Notes under the pieces: generated by a model | Told to the model about the DNA's origin: nothing | The model's database searches: none | Seen by the model: the letters and a program-made list of their open reading frames with translations, nothing else | From: Leminorella richardii | GTDB taxonomy: Bacteria; Pseudomonadota; Gammaproteobacteria; Enterobacterales; Enterobacteriaceae | NCBI RefSeq assembly: GCF_900478135.1 | Contig: NZ_LS483470.1 | Span: 1,236,501 to 1,300,500, forward strand | Direction of reading: 5' to 3' | Length of the DNA: 64,000 bases | In this document: positions 23,407 to 31,004 of the stretch, in pieces | Layout: each line of letters starts with the position of its first letter | Numbering within the stretch: position 1 is the stretch's first letter | Made by a program: the position numbers and the translations under genes

Positions 23407-24644
23407 TACTGTTGAAGATTATTTTTGCCGACTTAAAGCGGCTGTGGGGCGGCGCGGCGCTGCTGATTGTTCTCATTGCTGCTGCGGTGGCGTTTAGCGT
23501 AGTGGTTAACCTACAGGAAAGGGCTCTGAGAGAAGGCTCCGCTAGGGCTGCTGACAGGTTTGACCTTCTGATTGGCGCAGCCGGAAGTGAAACTCAGCTG
23601 GTGTTGTCGAGCGTGTTTTTGCAGCCATCGCCGCTTCCTCTGCTGGATGGTCACTATCTGGATGAGATTAAAAGCAATCCTCTGGTCGAGTGGGCTGCGC
23701 CGCTGGCATTCGGCGATACGTTCAAGGGGATGTCCATTATTGGGACCGAAGAGGCTTTGTTTACCGGTCGCCGGGTTAACTATGCACCGCGTCCTTTGCC
23801 CGATGATATGCGGGTATTTCAGGGACCGAATGACGCTATCGTCGGTGCGGCAACAGGCCTCTCCGTGGGGGACAAGATTGTGCCGCTGCACGGGCAGCAG
23901 GGAAGTGAAGGGGCGCACAGTCATGACAATGCCGGATATACGGTAACCGGTATTCTCGATCCCTCTCATGATGCGTGGGATAACGCCATTTTGGTACCGA
24001 TTCAGGCCGTGTGGGATATTCATCATGAGCCCCACGATCGTGAACACGGTGCTGAACATGATGATGGACACGATCGTGAACATGATGCCGAACATGAGCA
24101 CGAAGAGCCGGGACGCGTGTCTGCCGTTGTGGTTAAGCCCAAGAGTATAGCGGGTGCATACCAGCTGCGTTCACAGTATCGCAGCGGTGAAACATTAAGC
24201 GTATTTCCCGGTGAAGTATTGGCTCGCCTTTACGGAACACTGGGGGACGCTCGTCAGATAATGGCCTGGGTCGCCGTTGGCACACAGGCGCTGGTGATCG
24301 TTGCTATTTTGATGGTTATTGTTATTCATCTTGAACAGCGAAAGCGCCAGCTGGGCGCGCTGAGGGCGTTTGGCGCGCCGCGTCGGGGGATTGTTTGCGT
24401 CGTTTGGGCGGGGCTGATGCTGATTGTTAGCGCCGGCATTGCCCTTGGCGTGATTGTAGGCTATGTCACGACACTGTGGATTTCCGCCCGCTTTACTTCA
24501 CACTACGGCATGGCGCTACCGGTGACGCTACAGGTGGAAGACGGAATGAGAGCATTAGCGCTATGGGGCGTGCTGGCAGCTATTTTGCTGTTTCCCGCGC
24601 TGCTGACCTATCGCTATTCGCCGGCACAGGCGCTGCGGGGGTAA
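23403..24644 (+). CDS. FtsX-type ABC permease with His/Asp-rich loop
   Basis: A 413-residue permease: one membrane helix near residues 15-35, a large periplasmic domain, then three helices in the last 130 residues, the MacB/FtsX layout (AILMVIVIHLEQRKRQLGAL, then LGALRAFGAPRRGIV). Two histidine-rich segments stand out in the periplasmic domain: AHSHD near 171-175, and residues 207-233 with a 12-residue tandem repeat HDREHGAEHDDG and HDREHDAEHEHE. The repeat is nearly exact in DNA, with 14 identical bases at 24033 and 24069. Such loops bind Zn, Ni or Cu ions. It is translationally coupled to the ATPase and ends the phosphatase operon. Confidence 0.85.
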   Translation: MILLKIIFADLKRLWGGAALLIVLIAAAVAFSVVVNLQERALREGSARAADRFDLLIGAAGSETQLVLSSVFLQPSPLPLLDGHYLDEIKSNPLVEWAAPLAFGDTFKGMSIIGTEEALFTGRRVNYAPRPLPDDMRVFQGPNDAIVGAATGLSVGDKIVPLHGQQGSEGAHSHDNAGYTVTGILDPSHDAWDNAILVPIQAVWDIHHEPHDREHGAEHDDGHDREHDAEHEHEEPGRVSAVVVKPKSIAGAYQLRSQYRSGETLSVFPGEVLARLYGTLGDARQIMAWVAVGTQALVIVAILMVIVIHLEQRKRQLGALRAFGAPRRGIVCVVWAGLMLIVSAGIALGVIVGYVTTLWISARFTSHYGMALPVTLQVEDGMRALALWGVLAAILLFPALLTYRYSPAQALRG

Positions 24645-24654
24645 AGATATGCTT

Positions 24655-24676
24655 GGCTGGGGACGGATCCCCAGCC
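24655..24676. terminator. Hairpin between the ABC permease and yfbR
   Basis: Perfect stem GGCTGGGGA (24655-24663) and TCCCCAGCC (24668-24676) with a four-base loop, placed between two convergent genes. Neither side has a good T-run, so termination is likely but not certain. Confidence 0.55.
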
Positions 24677-24685
24677 GTTCGGGCG

Positions 24686-25291
24686 TCACATCGGGCTATC
24701 GCCGCTGATTTCATCAAGGGAAAGCTTAAAGCTCGGCACGAAGACTTTCATAAAGTAGTCCATTTCCGGGCTGTGGCGCAGCTTGAGAGTCTTTTCCAGT
24801 CTTTGCTTGGCCAGCTTAAACTCGTTGTTGCCAGCAGACAGCTCTTCCAGACTTTTCAGGTAGGCGCACAGGGCGTCCGCCTGCTTAACCACCAGTTTCT
24901 CATCTTCGCTGTAGTAGCTGTCGTCCAGAATGGTGCGGAAATCCTGCTGGATTTCTTCCGGCAGCATTTCTATCAGACGGAGCTGGGCGGTTTTCTCAAT
25001 CTTTTTATATTCGTGCGCGATTTGCGGATTGTAGTACTTGATTGGGGTTGGCATATCGCCGGTTAGTACTTCGCTGGCATCGTGATACATAGCCAACAGC
25101 GCAACTCGGTCGGGATTGACGTTGCCGTTAAACTTGCGGTTCTTAATCACCGCCAGCGCGTGGGCGACAAAGGCGACCTGTAGGCTATGCTCAGACACGT
25201 TTTCGGTGCGGACGTTGCGCATCAGCGGCCAGCGGCTGATTAGCTTCAGGCGGGAAAGATAGGCGAAAAAGTGACTCTGGGGATGGCTCAT
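24686..25291 (-). CDS. yfbR: 5'-deoxynucleotidase YfbR
   Basis: HD-domain phosphohydrolase that dephosphorylates deoxyribonucleoside 5'-monophosphates. The 201 residues follow the E. coli protein closely: SRWPLMRNVRTENVSEHSLQ with the first metal histidine His35, MYHDASEVLTGDMPTP with His70-Asp71, and VKQADALCAYLKSLEEL with the last aspartate. The ATG at 25291 gives the family length; the frame is open upstream to 25459 but that extension has no family match. It lies near alaA as in E. coli, with one extra gene in between. Confidence 0.94.
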   Translation of the reverse strand: MSHPQSHFFAYLSRLKLISRWPLMRNVRTENVSEHSLQVAFVAHALAVIKNRKFNGNVNPDRVALLAMYHDASEVLTGDMPTPIKYYNPQIAHEYKKIEKTAQLRLIEMLPEEIQQDFRTILDDSYYSEDEKLVVKQADALCAYLKSLEELSAGNNEFKLAKQRLEKTLKLRHSPEMDYFMKVFVPSFKLSLDEISGDSPM

Positions 25292-25409
25292 GGCTTGGTA
25301 CCTTTGACTCTGAAAACGTGGGGCGAAAGCAGGGGTAGATTGTGGGCGGTTATGGCGCTCAGTGCAAATAGAATCGGCGTTTGGTGCTAAAAGAGCCAGA
25401 AGCGTGAGG

Positions 25410-25877
25410 TTAAGAGCGGTTGGCCGCAGTGTTGATGGATTGATAAGTCCGGTTACCAAACAGCTCGCGCCACGCCTTCTTTAATCGATCGATATACTGT
25501 GTAAAAGCAGAAAAAGAGGCTTGAGGATCGTACTCATGCCAAAGCCGCTGCCTATCTCGAGTTGACAGCTCATCATCAATAATTTCCAGCAGAGCGCTAG
25601 ACGAGAAGAGGCAGTGCTGCTTACGAAAAGCGATAAAGTTTGCCAGATCGTCCATTTCTTGCCTGAGGAAGGACAGGCTCGTTGCTGTTTCATGAGTTGC
25701 GGCGATAAACAGGTTTTCCATTTTTACCGCACAGGCGGTTTGTTCAGGAAAATCGCTGCCTTCAAATAGGGTAGGAACGTCCTGAAACTCACTTTCTAGA
25801 GCGTCCAGCGCTTTGATAGTCTGCGCGAGCTGTTCCTGTAGTGCTGTCCACTGTTTGCTCTGTTTGTTAGCGCTCAT
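25410..25877 (-). CDS. Hypothetical helical cytoplasmic protein
   Basis: A 155-residue protein I do not recognise. It is predicted mostly helical, with heptad-like spacing at about residues 8-30 (WTALQEQLAQTIKALDALESE) and no signal or membrane segment. Other recognisable stretches are FPEQTACAVKMENLFIAATHE and a basic C-terminal YIDRLKKAWRELFG. AAGGAA lies ten bases before the ATG. It sits between yfbR and alaA on their strand, where E. coli has no gene as I recall, and could be co-transcribed with yfbR after the alaA terminator. Confidence 0.65.
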   Translation of the reverse strand: MSANKQSKQWTALQEQLAQTIKALDALESEFQDVPTLFEGSDFPEQTACAVKMENLFIAATHETATSLSFLRQEMDDLANFIAFRKQHCLFSSSALLEIIDDELSTRDRQRLWHEYDPQASFSAFTQYIDRLKKAWRELFGNRTYQSINTAANRS

Positions 25878-25950
25878 CTATAGCGATTCCTTATTTTTAC
25901 GGCAGCGGCCTGTATGAGATTATCATTTTACTGATAACGCATTAAAAATA

Positions 25951-25981
25951 TAAAAGAAAAAAGGGTGGCTTAAGCCACCCT
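25951..25981 (-). terminator. Terminator after alaA
   Basis: Perfect 20-base palindrome AGGGTGGCTTAAGCCACCCT (25962-25981). On the minus strand it runs straight into TTTTTCTTTTA, so it is a strong Rho-independent terminator for alaA. Confidence 0.9.
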
Positions 25982-26011
25982 CTGAACCGGAACGAGACGA
26001 TCTTATTATTA

Positions 26012-27505
26012 TCAGGCTTGCTTATAGGTTTCGAGAAACTTCGCCAAACGACCAATAGCGACATCCAGCTCGTCGACGCGTGGCAGGGTGACGATACGCA
26101 CGTGGTCAGGATAAGGCCAGTTAAAGCCAGAGCCCTGAACCAGCAGCACTTTTTGCTGTAGCAGCAGGTCGTGAACCATCTTCTGGTCGTTCTTAATATT
26201 GAAGCGCTTGGCGTCAATTTTTGGGAACATGTAGAGAGCTCCTTTGGGCTTCACGCATGAGACGCCGGGGATGTCGTTAATCAGTTCCCACGCGCGATTG
26301 CGCTGTTCATACAGGCGACCACCGGGCTGTATAAATTCGTTAATGCTCTGGTAGCCGCCGATGGCGGTTTGGATAGCGTGCTGCATCGGCACGTTGGCAC
26401 ACAGACGCATTGAGGCCAGCATTTCCAGACCTTCAATATAGCCCTTAGCGTTTTCTTTTGGCCCGCTCAGCACCATCCAGCCCTGACGGAAGCCCGCAAC
26501 CCGATAGGTTTTTGACAGGCCGTTAAACGTCACAGTCAGTAAATCCGGCGCCAGAGAGGCGATGGAGATATGCTTGGCCTCGTCGTATAGGATCTTGTCG
26601 TAGATCTCGTCAGCGAAAATAATCAGGTTGTGCTCGCGAGCAAGCTCAACGATTTCCATCAACAGCTCTTTGCTGTAGACCGCGCCGGTTGGGTTGTTCG
26701 GGTTAATGATGACGATACCGCGGGTGCGGGGGGTAATCTTTTTACGAATGTCGTTGATGTCTGGGAACCAGTCAGCCTCTTCGTCACACATGTAGTGTAC
26801 GGCCTTGCCGCCGGAGAGAGAGACAGAGGCCGTCCACAGCGGATAGTCCGGTGCAGGGATCAGCATTTCGTCGCCCATGTTGAGCAGCGCCTGCATAGCC
26901 TGAACGATAAGCTCTGACACGCCGTTGCCGATATAGATATCTTCGACGGTGATATCCATGATGCCCTGAGCCTGATAGTGCTGCATGATGGCTTTGCGAG
27001 CGGAGTAAAGCCCTTTGGAGTCACAGTAGCCCTGTGCCGTTGGCAGGTTGCGGATAACGTCCACCAGAATTTCGTCCGGCGCTTCGAAGCCAAAGGGGGC
27101 AGGGTTGCCGATGTTGAGCTTAAGGATTTTGTTGCCTTCTTCTTCCAGGCGCTTTGCTTCTTTAAGCACAGGGCCGCGGATGTCGTAGCAGACGTTGTCC
27201 AGCTTGTGTGACTTTTCAATCACTCCGGTACGCTGCTGGGTTTCAGCGGCGCTGGTTGCCGGCAGCAGATGACCGTGGGTTGCCGTGTCCAGCATGGCGT
27301 CAATGAGGGGATCGCGCTCTTTCTCTTCAGTTGGATTCCCGCTGGAGGCAACGATAATGCCTGCGCTATCAGAAACCAGACGCATTGTCGCGCCAGTAGA
27401 AAAGGCAGGCGCCGCGTCCAGCAGCTCTTTCTTTAAACGCAGGGCCTGAGAGTTACCGCTTTTAAACGATGTCAGATCGATCCATTCATTGGTTGTGTCT
27501 GTCAT
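26012..27505 (-). CDS. alaA: Alanine-synthesising aminotransferase AlaA with N-terminal antitoxin-like domain
   Basis: Glutamate-pyruvate aminotransferase of alanine synthesis, PLP-dependent fold type I. The core from residue 95 (VIEKSHKLDNVCYDIRG) is 403 residues and follows E. coli AlaA (405) closely; NPNNPTGAVYSKELL and the PLP lysine in NGLSKTYRVAGFRQGW (about residue 332) are intact. Ahead of it is a 94-residue extension beginning MTDTTNEWIDLTSFKSGNSQ. The FKSGNSQALRLKKEL stretch is the VapB/MazE (AbrB-like) DNA-binding motif, so the gene reads as an antitoxin-type domain fused in frame at the native AlaA start. AAGGCGG precedes ATG 27505. A GTG at 27223 would give an E. coli-like protein but lacks a good ribosome site. 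Confidence 0.9.
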   Translation of the reverse strand: MTDTTNEWIDLTSFKSGNSQALRLKKELLDAAPAFSTGATMRLVSDSAGIIVASSGNPTEEKERDPLIDAMLDTATHGHLLPATSAAETQQRTGVIEKSHKLDNVCYDIRGPVLKEAKRLEEEGNKILKLNIGNPAPFGFEAPDEILVDVIRNLPTAQGYCDSKGLYSARKAIMQHYQAQGIMDITVEDIYIGNGVSELIVQAMQALLNMGDEMLIPAPDYPLWTASVSLSGGKAVHYMCDEEADWFPDINDIRKKITPRTRGIVIINPNNPTGAVYSKELLMEIVELAREHNLIIFADEIYDKILYDEAKHISIASLAPDLLTVTFNGLSKTYRVAGFRQGWMVLSGPKENAKGYIEGLEMLASMRLCANVPMQHAIQTAIGGYQSINEFIQPGGRLYEQRNRAWELINDIPGVSCVKPKGALYMFPKIDAKRFNIKNDQKMVHDLLLQQKVLLVQGSGFNWPYPDHVRIVTLPRVDELDVAIGRLAKFLETYKQA

Positions 27506-27621
27506 GCTGTGCCGCCTTTATTTTTGTATATCCGTTCGTGGTGATTTTGTATATTGCTGGATGCTACTCTTGGATATACTTTTTGGCAAGCTGATTTTTG
27601 TTCACTGCGGGCTATCTTTCA

Positions 27622-27759
27622 TCAGGCTGGGCCGCAGACTAAGGGAATGGCTTGGCTGGCGATGGAACCGCAGCCGCCGTCAGAAACCTGATTACATCCG
27701 GTAAGGAGTAAGGTGCAGATAAACAGCGTTGAAGCGGTAAGGCGTTTGAGATTGAACAT
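27622..27759 (-). CDS. Tiny lipoprotein, 45 residues
   Basis: A short gene read directly from the minus strand: MFNLKRLTASTLFICTLLLT followed by GC, so a basic start, hydrophobic core and lipobox LLTGC with the lipid-bearing Cys22. The mature peptide is only 24 residues, with three cysteines counting Cys22 (CNQVSDGGCGS, then VCGPA). AGGGAAG lies seven bases before ATG 27759. It is on the same strand as alaA, 117 bases upstream of it, and may share its promoter region. I recognise no family; small lipoproteins of this form are usually missed by length cut-offs. Confidence 0.65.
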   Translation of the reverse strand: MFNLKRLTASTLFICTLLLTGCNQVSDGGCGSIASQAIPLVCGPA

Positions 27760-27855
27760 GACGATCTTCCCTGAAGTGAATGAATGAGGGATAACAATGC
27801 GTCAGGGATGTGAAGTTAGAATGAAGCTGCGATAAAGCGTTTTGAGAAGGGAAAG

Positions 27856-27880
27856 CCTGCCGACGACCTGTGTCGGCAGG
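27856..27880 (-). terminator. Hairpin downstream of brnQ
   Basis: Perfect nine-base stem CCTGCCGAC (27856-27864) and GTCGGCAGG (27872-27880) with a seven-base loop, 17 bases past the brnQ stop. The minus-strand tail CTTTCCC is a weak T-tract. Confidence 0.6.
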
Positions 27881-27896
27881 TTTATTCATAGTGCTA

Positions 27897-29279
27897 TCAG
27901 GCTTTTGAAGGCGAGCCCTGTTCGCTTTTTTTCGCAGGAATCAAGAAGACCAGCACCAGCATAATTGCCGTAGGCAGTACCCAAGCCATACCCTGACCAG
28001 ACAGCGGCATATACTCCGTTTGCTTATCTAGCAGCCACTTGATGCCGTCCACCTTTTGCAGAGCAGAAATGCTGCGCACGCCGTCCAACAGGCTGAAAAT
28101 CAACGCTACGCCCATCACCGTACGGAAAGAGGTTCTAGGGTTCGGCAGCCAAGGGCGGACAAAGGTCAGCGCGACCAGCGCAATGGCCAGAGGATACAGC
28201 GCCATAAGCACCGGTATCGACAGGGCAATCAGCTGGCTCAGGCCGACGTTAGCCACCAGTGCACAGATAATGCTTAACACGATCACCCACTGACGGTAGC
28301 GCAGCGGCGTTAGCGTTGAGAAGTAGTCGGCACAGGTACTGACCAGACCAACGGCAGTGGTCAAGCAGGCAAGCAGTACCACGCCAGACAGGATCCACTG
28401 ACCAGGCTGACCAAACAGCGCCTGAACGTAGGCTGCCAGCACCACGCCACCGTTGTCAGCGCCAGGGGCGACAGTAGCGGAAGTGGCACCTAACCAGAAC
28501 AGCGAGATATACACAAACGCTAAGCCCGCCGCAGCGATGAGACCGGCAATAACTAAGTACTTATAGGTGGCTTTGGGATCCGTGACACCCTTGCTGCGCA
28601 GGATATCGACCAGCAGCATGCCAAACATCAGTGCGGCAAAGGTGTCCATTGTGTTGTAGCCGCCGATAAAGCCTTTCGTGAAGGCCATTTCCTGATAGCT
28701 TTCTGCCGGTGAGCTCAGGGTGCCCTGTGGTGCAACGATAACGCCGATGGCAAGGCAGATAAGCAGAAGAAACAGTGCCGGAGTTAATATTTTACCAATG
28801 CTGTCGATAAGCTTGCCGCGACTCCACGAGAAGACTAGCGTAACGGCAAAAAACAGCGTAGTGACGAGCGCCTGGGTTTTATCCAAAGTGATATCGCCGA
28901 ACAGCTCGAGCTGGTTGTCACCTTCCAAGACGCCTGTCAGCGGCTTAATGGCCATTTCGTAGGCGACAAGGCCGGTACGCGGTGTGGCGAATGCAGGACC
29001 AATGATAATAAACAGTAAAACGGCGGCAAAGGTACCGGTACCTTTAGGGAGATCGGTCGTCATTGACGGCAGACCGCCGCCGACGCGAGCTACAGCAATA
29101 ATAGAGATAAGCGGTAAGCCTACCGCAGTAATCAGGAAGCCTGACATAGCGGACAGAACGTTAGTGCCTGCCATCTGACCTTCTAAAGGAGGAAAGATAA
29201 TATTTCCGGCCCCCAGAAAGAAAGCAAAGGTCATCAAGCCCAGGCCAATGGTATCAGCCCGGCTTAAACGCTGGTTCAT
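27897..29279 (-). CDS. brnQ: Branched-chain amino acid carrier BrnQ
   Basis: Sodium-coupled LIV-II carrier for leucine, isoleucine and valine in the inner membrane, 460 residues with about 12 hydrophobic helices. The N-terminal GLGLMTFAFFLGAGNIIFPP and MAGTNVLSAMSGFLITAVGLP are the family hallmark, and FIGGYNTMDTFAALMFGMLL is in the middle. In E. coli brnQ lies elsewhere in the genome, so its place between alaA and lrhA is a rearrangement specific to this lineage. AAGGAAT precedes the ATG. It appears monocistronic, with a hairpin after its stop. Confidence 0.93.
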   Translation of the reverse strand: MNQRLSRADTIGLGLMTFAFFLGAGNIIFPPLEGQMAGTNVLSAMSGFLITAVGLPLISIIAVARVGGGLPSMTTDLPKGTGTFAAVLLFIIIGPAFATPRTGLVAYEMAIKPLTGVLEGDNQLELFGDITLDKTQALVTTLFFAVTLVFSWSRGKLIDSIGKILTPALFLLLICLAIGVIVAPQGTLSSPAESYQEMAFTKGFIGGYNTMDTFAALMFGMLLVDILRSKGVTDPKATYKYLVIAGLIAAAGLAFVYISLFWLGATSATVAPGADNGGVVLAAYVQALFGQPGQWILSGVVLLACLTTAVGLVSTCADYFSTLTPLRYRQWVIVLSIICALVANVGLSQLIALSIPVLMALYPLAIALVALTFVRPWLPNPRTSFRTVMGVALIFSLLDGVRSISALQKVDGIKWLLDKQTEYMPLSGQGMAWVLPTAIMLVLVFLIPAKKSEQGSPSKA

Positions 29280-29949
29280 AATGTATTCCTTGTTCTAAAA
29301 TTTGTCAGAGCAGGCAAGAAGGCTTCAAGGCCAGTAGATACGGGTTGCCTGCTAGGACAGGCGCAGAGCCTGTTAAATACTTTCTCCAGCCATCCGTTAG
29401 TAAGGTATGCATTAATGAATATTTGAATAAATAATATTCGCTACCAAAATGCATAGAGAAACGAAACGGTGGCCGCTTGGGAAGGGATACTCTACGATTG
29501 GCAGGCGTCACGCAAGCGTTTTAGCATAAAATATGAGTATATTCGGACTTGAATCGAAATTTATGGTCTTATGAACTGGAAAATTTTTATTTTCTGGTCT
29601 TTATATCTAATAAAAGCGTTTTTTACTTTTTGAGGATAGTGATAGTGTCAAATAATGACCCGTTTTTCATATCGATACGATGATTTTGTGTACGTTTTAA
29701 GATTTGAGTATTACATTTGTTAACTCTTTATAGGTAAGATTCCGAACGTAGTATAATTGACGGTCGCTTGGGGGAAACGTGTGGAGCCCCGAGCTTTGAT
29801 AGCGGCGAGTGTCTGTCATTCAGGTACAGGACTTTTGCGCTTCGCCAAAGGGTAGGATATGGTAGCCCCTAGCTCGGCATCTGCCCTGCATAATAAGTGA
29901 ATTAAGAGCCGTTGCCCGAAAGGCTGTGGAAACAGAAAAGAGCCAGACT
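29280..29949. other. Long AT-rich divergent region between brnQ and lrhA
   Basis: About 670 bases without a convincing gene, strongly AT-rich from 29510 to 29760. It must hold the promoters of brnQ (left) and lrhA (right). The 120 bases before lrhA are more GC-rich and could form a structured leader. I see no tRNA, riboswitch of known type or mobile-element end. Confidence 0.5.
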
Positions 29950-30840
29950 ATGGTACATATAAAGCGTTCTATCCCCAATCTTGAACTGGATCTGTTGCGG
30001 ACGTTCGTCGCCGTTGCGGAGGGCAACAGCTTTGCCGCTGCTGCTGAATCCGTACACCGCACACAGTCCGCTGTCAGTCAGCAAATGCAGCGACTGGAGC
30101 TGCTGATCGGCAAAGAGCTGTTTAGTCGCAACGGGCGCAATAAGGCGCTGACTGAGCACGGCGTTAAAATGCTGGGCTATGCGCGGCGCATTTTGCGCCT
30201 GAACGATGAAGCCTGTCTCTCACTGATGTACGACGACGTAGACGGCGTGCTGCGCATCGGCTCTCCTGACGATACGGCGGATACTATTCTTCCTGAGCTG
30301 CTGTCGCGCTTTTCAAAAGCCTACCCGAGGCTGGCAATAGAAATTGTCGTTAAGCGCAGCCCCTTCCTGATGGACATGCTGAAAAACGATGACGTAGACA
30401 TGGCCATTTCTACGGTAGAGAGCGTTGAATTTCCCAGCCTAGTGCTGCGCGCTTCTCCGTCGCTGTGGTTTTGCGGCGTAAACTACGAGTTCAATCTTGA
30501 TGAACCGTTGCCGCTGGTGTCCCTTGACGAGCCTAGCACCTATCGCAACATGGCGATTAACCATCTCGACCGCGCGGGTATTCCCTGGCGAATTGCCTAT
30601 GTGGCAACGACGCTGTCCGGCGCGAGAGCAGCGGTGGTCGCAGGGCTGGGCGTTATGGCGCGTTCAATAGAGCTGCTGGGGGATGATCTTCGGGTGCTCG
30701 GAGAGGCTGACGGGCTGCCGAGGCTACCTGACATCAAGTTTAATCTCTATATGCGGCGCAACAGTCCGCAAAAAGCGGCAAAAGTGCTGTTTGAGTCCCT
30801 GTTGGGGGATGACAGTCAGGCAGGAACGCCGCGCAGATAG
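29950..30840 (+). CDS. lrhA: LysR-type regulator LrhA/HexA
   Basis: LysR-family transcriptional regulator; in E. coli LrhA represses flagellar master genes, and HexA of plant pathogens represses virulence factors. The 296 residues open with the winged helix (LELDLLRTFVAVAEGNSFAA, SVHRTQSAVSQQMQRLE) and continue with the periplasmic-binding-like effector domain. ATG 29950 is used because it puts the LDLLRTF motif at exactly the E. coli distance from the start; an in-frame GTG at 29926 is possible. Neighbours alaA and nuo agree with E. coli synteny, although brnQ and the C4-adduct gene cluster are inserted on either side. Confidence 0.9.
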   Translation: MVHIKRSIPNLELDLLRTFVAVAEGNSFAAAAESVHRTQSAVSQQMQRLELLIGKELFSRNGRNKALTEHGVKMLGYARRILRLNDEACLSLMYDDVDGVLRIGSPDDTADTILPELLSRFSKAYPRLAIEIVVKRSPFLMDMLKNDDVDMAISTVESVEFPSLVLRASPSLWFCGVNYEFNLDEPLPLVSLDEPSTYRNMAINHLDRAGIPWRIAYVATTLSGARAAVVAGLGVMARSIELLGDDLRVLGEADGLPRLPDIKFNLYMRRNSPQKAAKVLFESLLGDDSQAGTPRR

Positions 30841-31004
30841 GCGAGCAGCATAGAGATATAAGAGGTGAACGGGTAGTAAGAAGAAAAAGAGCCCTGATCC
30901 CGGTTAGAGGGAGGGAGCAGGGCAAGGGGTATACAAGGAAATAATTGTAGTTATTAGAATTTGAGTCGCGCGCTGCCGTATTTATGCACCGCGCGGTCTG
31001 TCTT

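Noticed and set aside
27692..27889. 65-codon minus-strand frame overlapping the tiny lipoprotein
   Set aside because: It has no signal sequence or ribosome site and crosses the hairpin after brnQ; the lipoprotein frame in the same place is far better supported.
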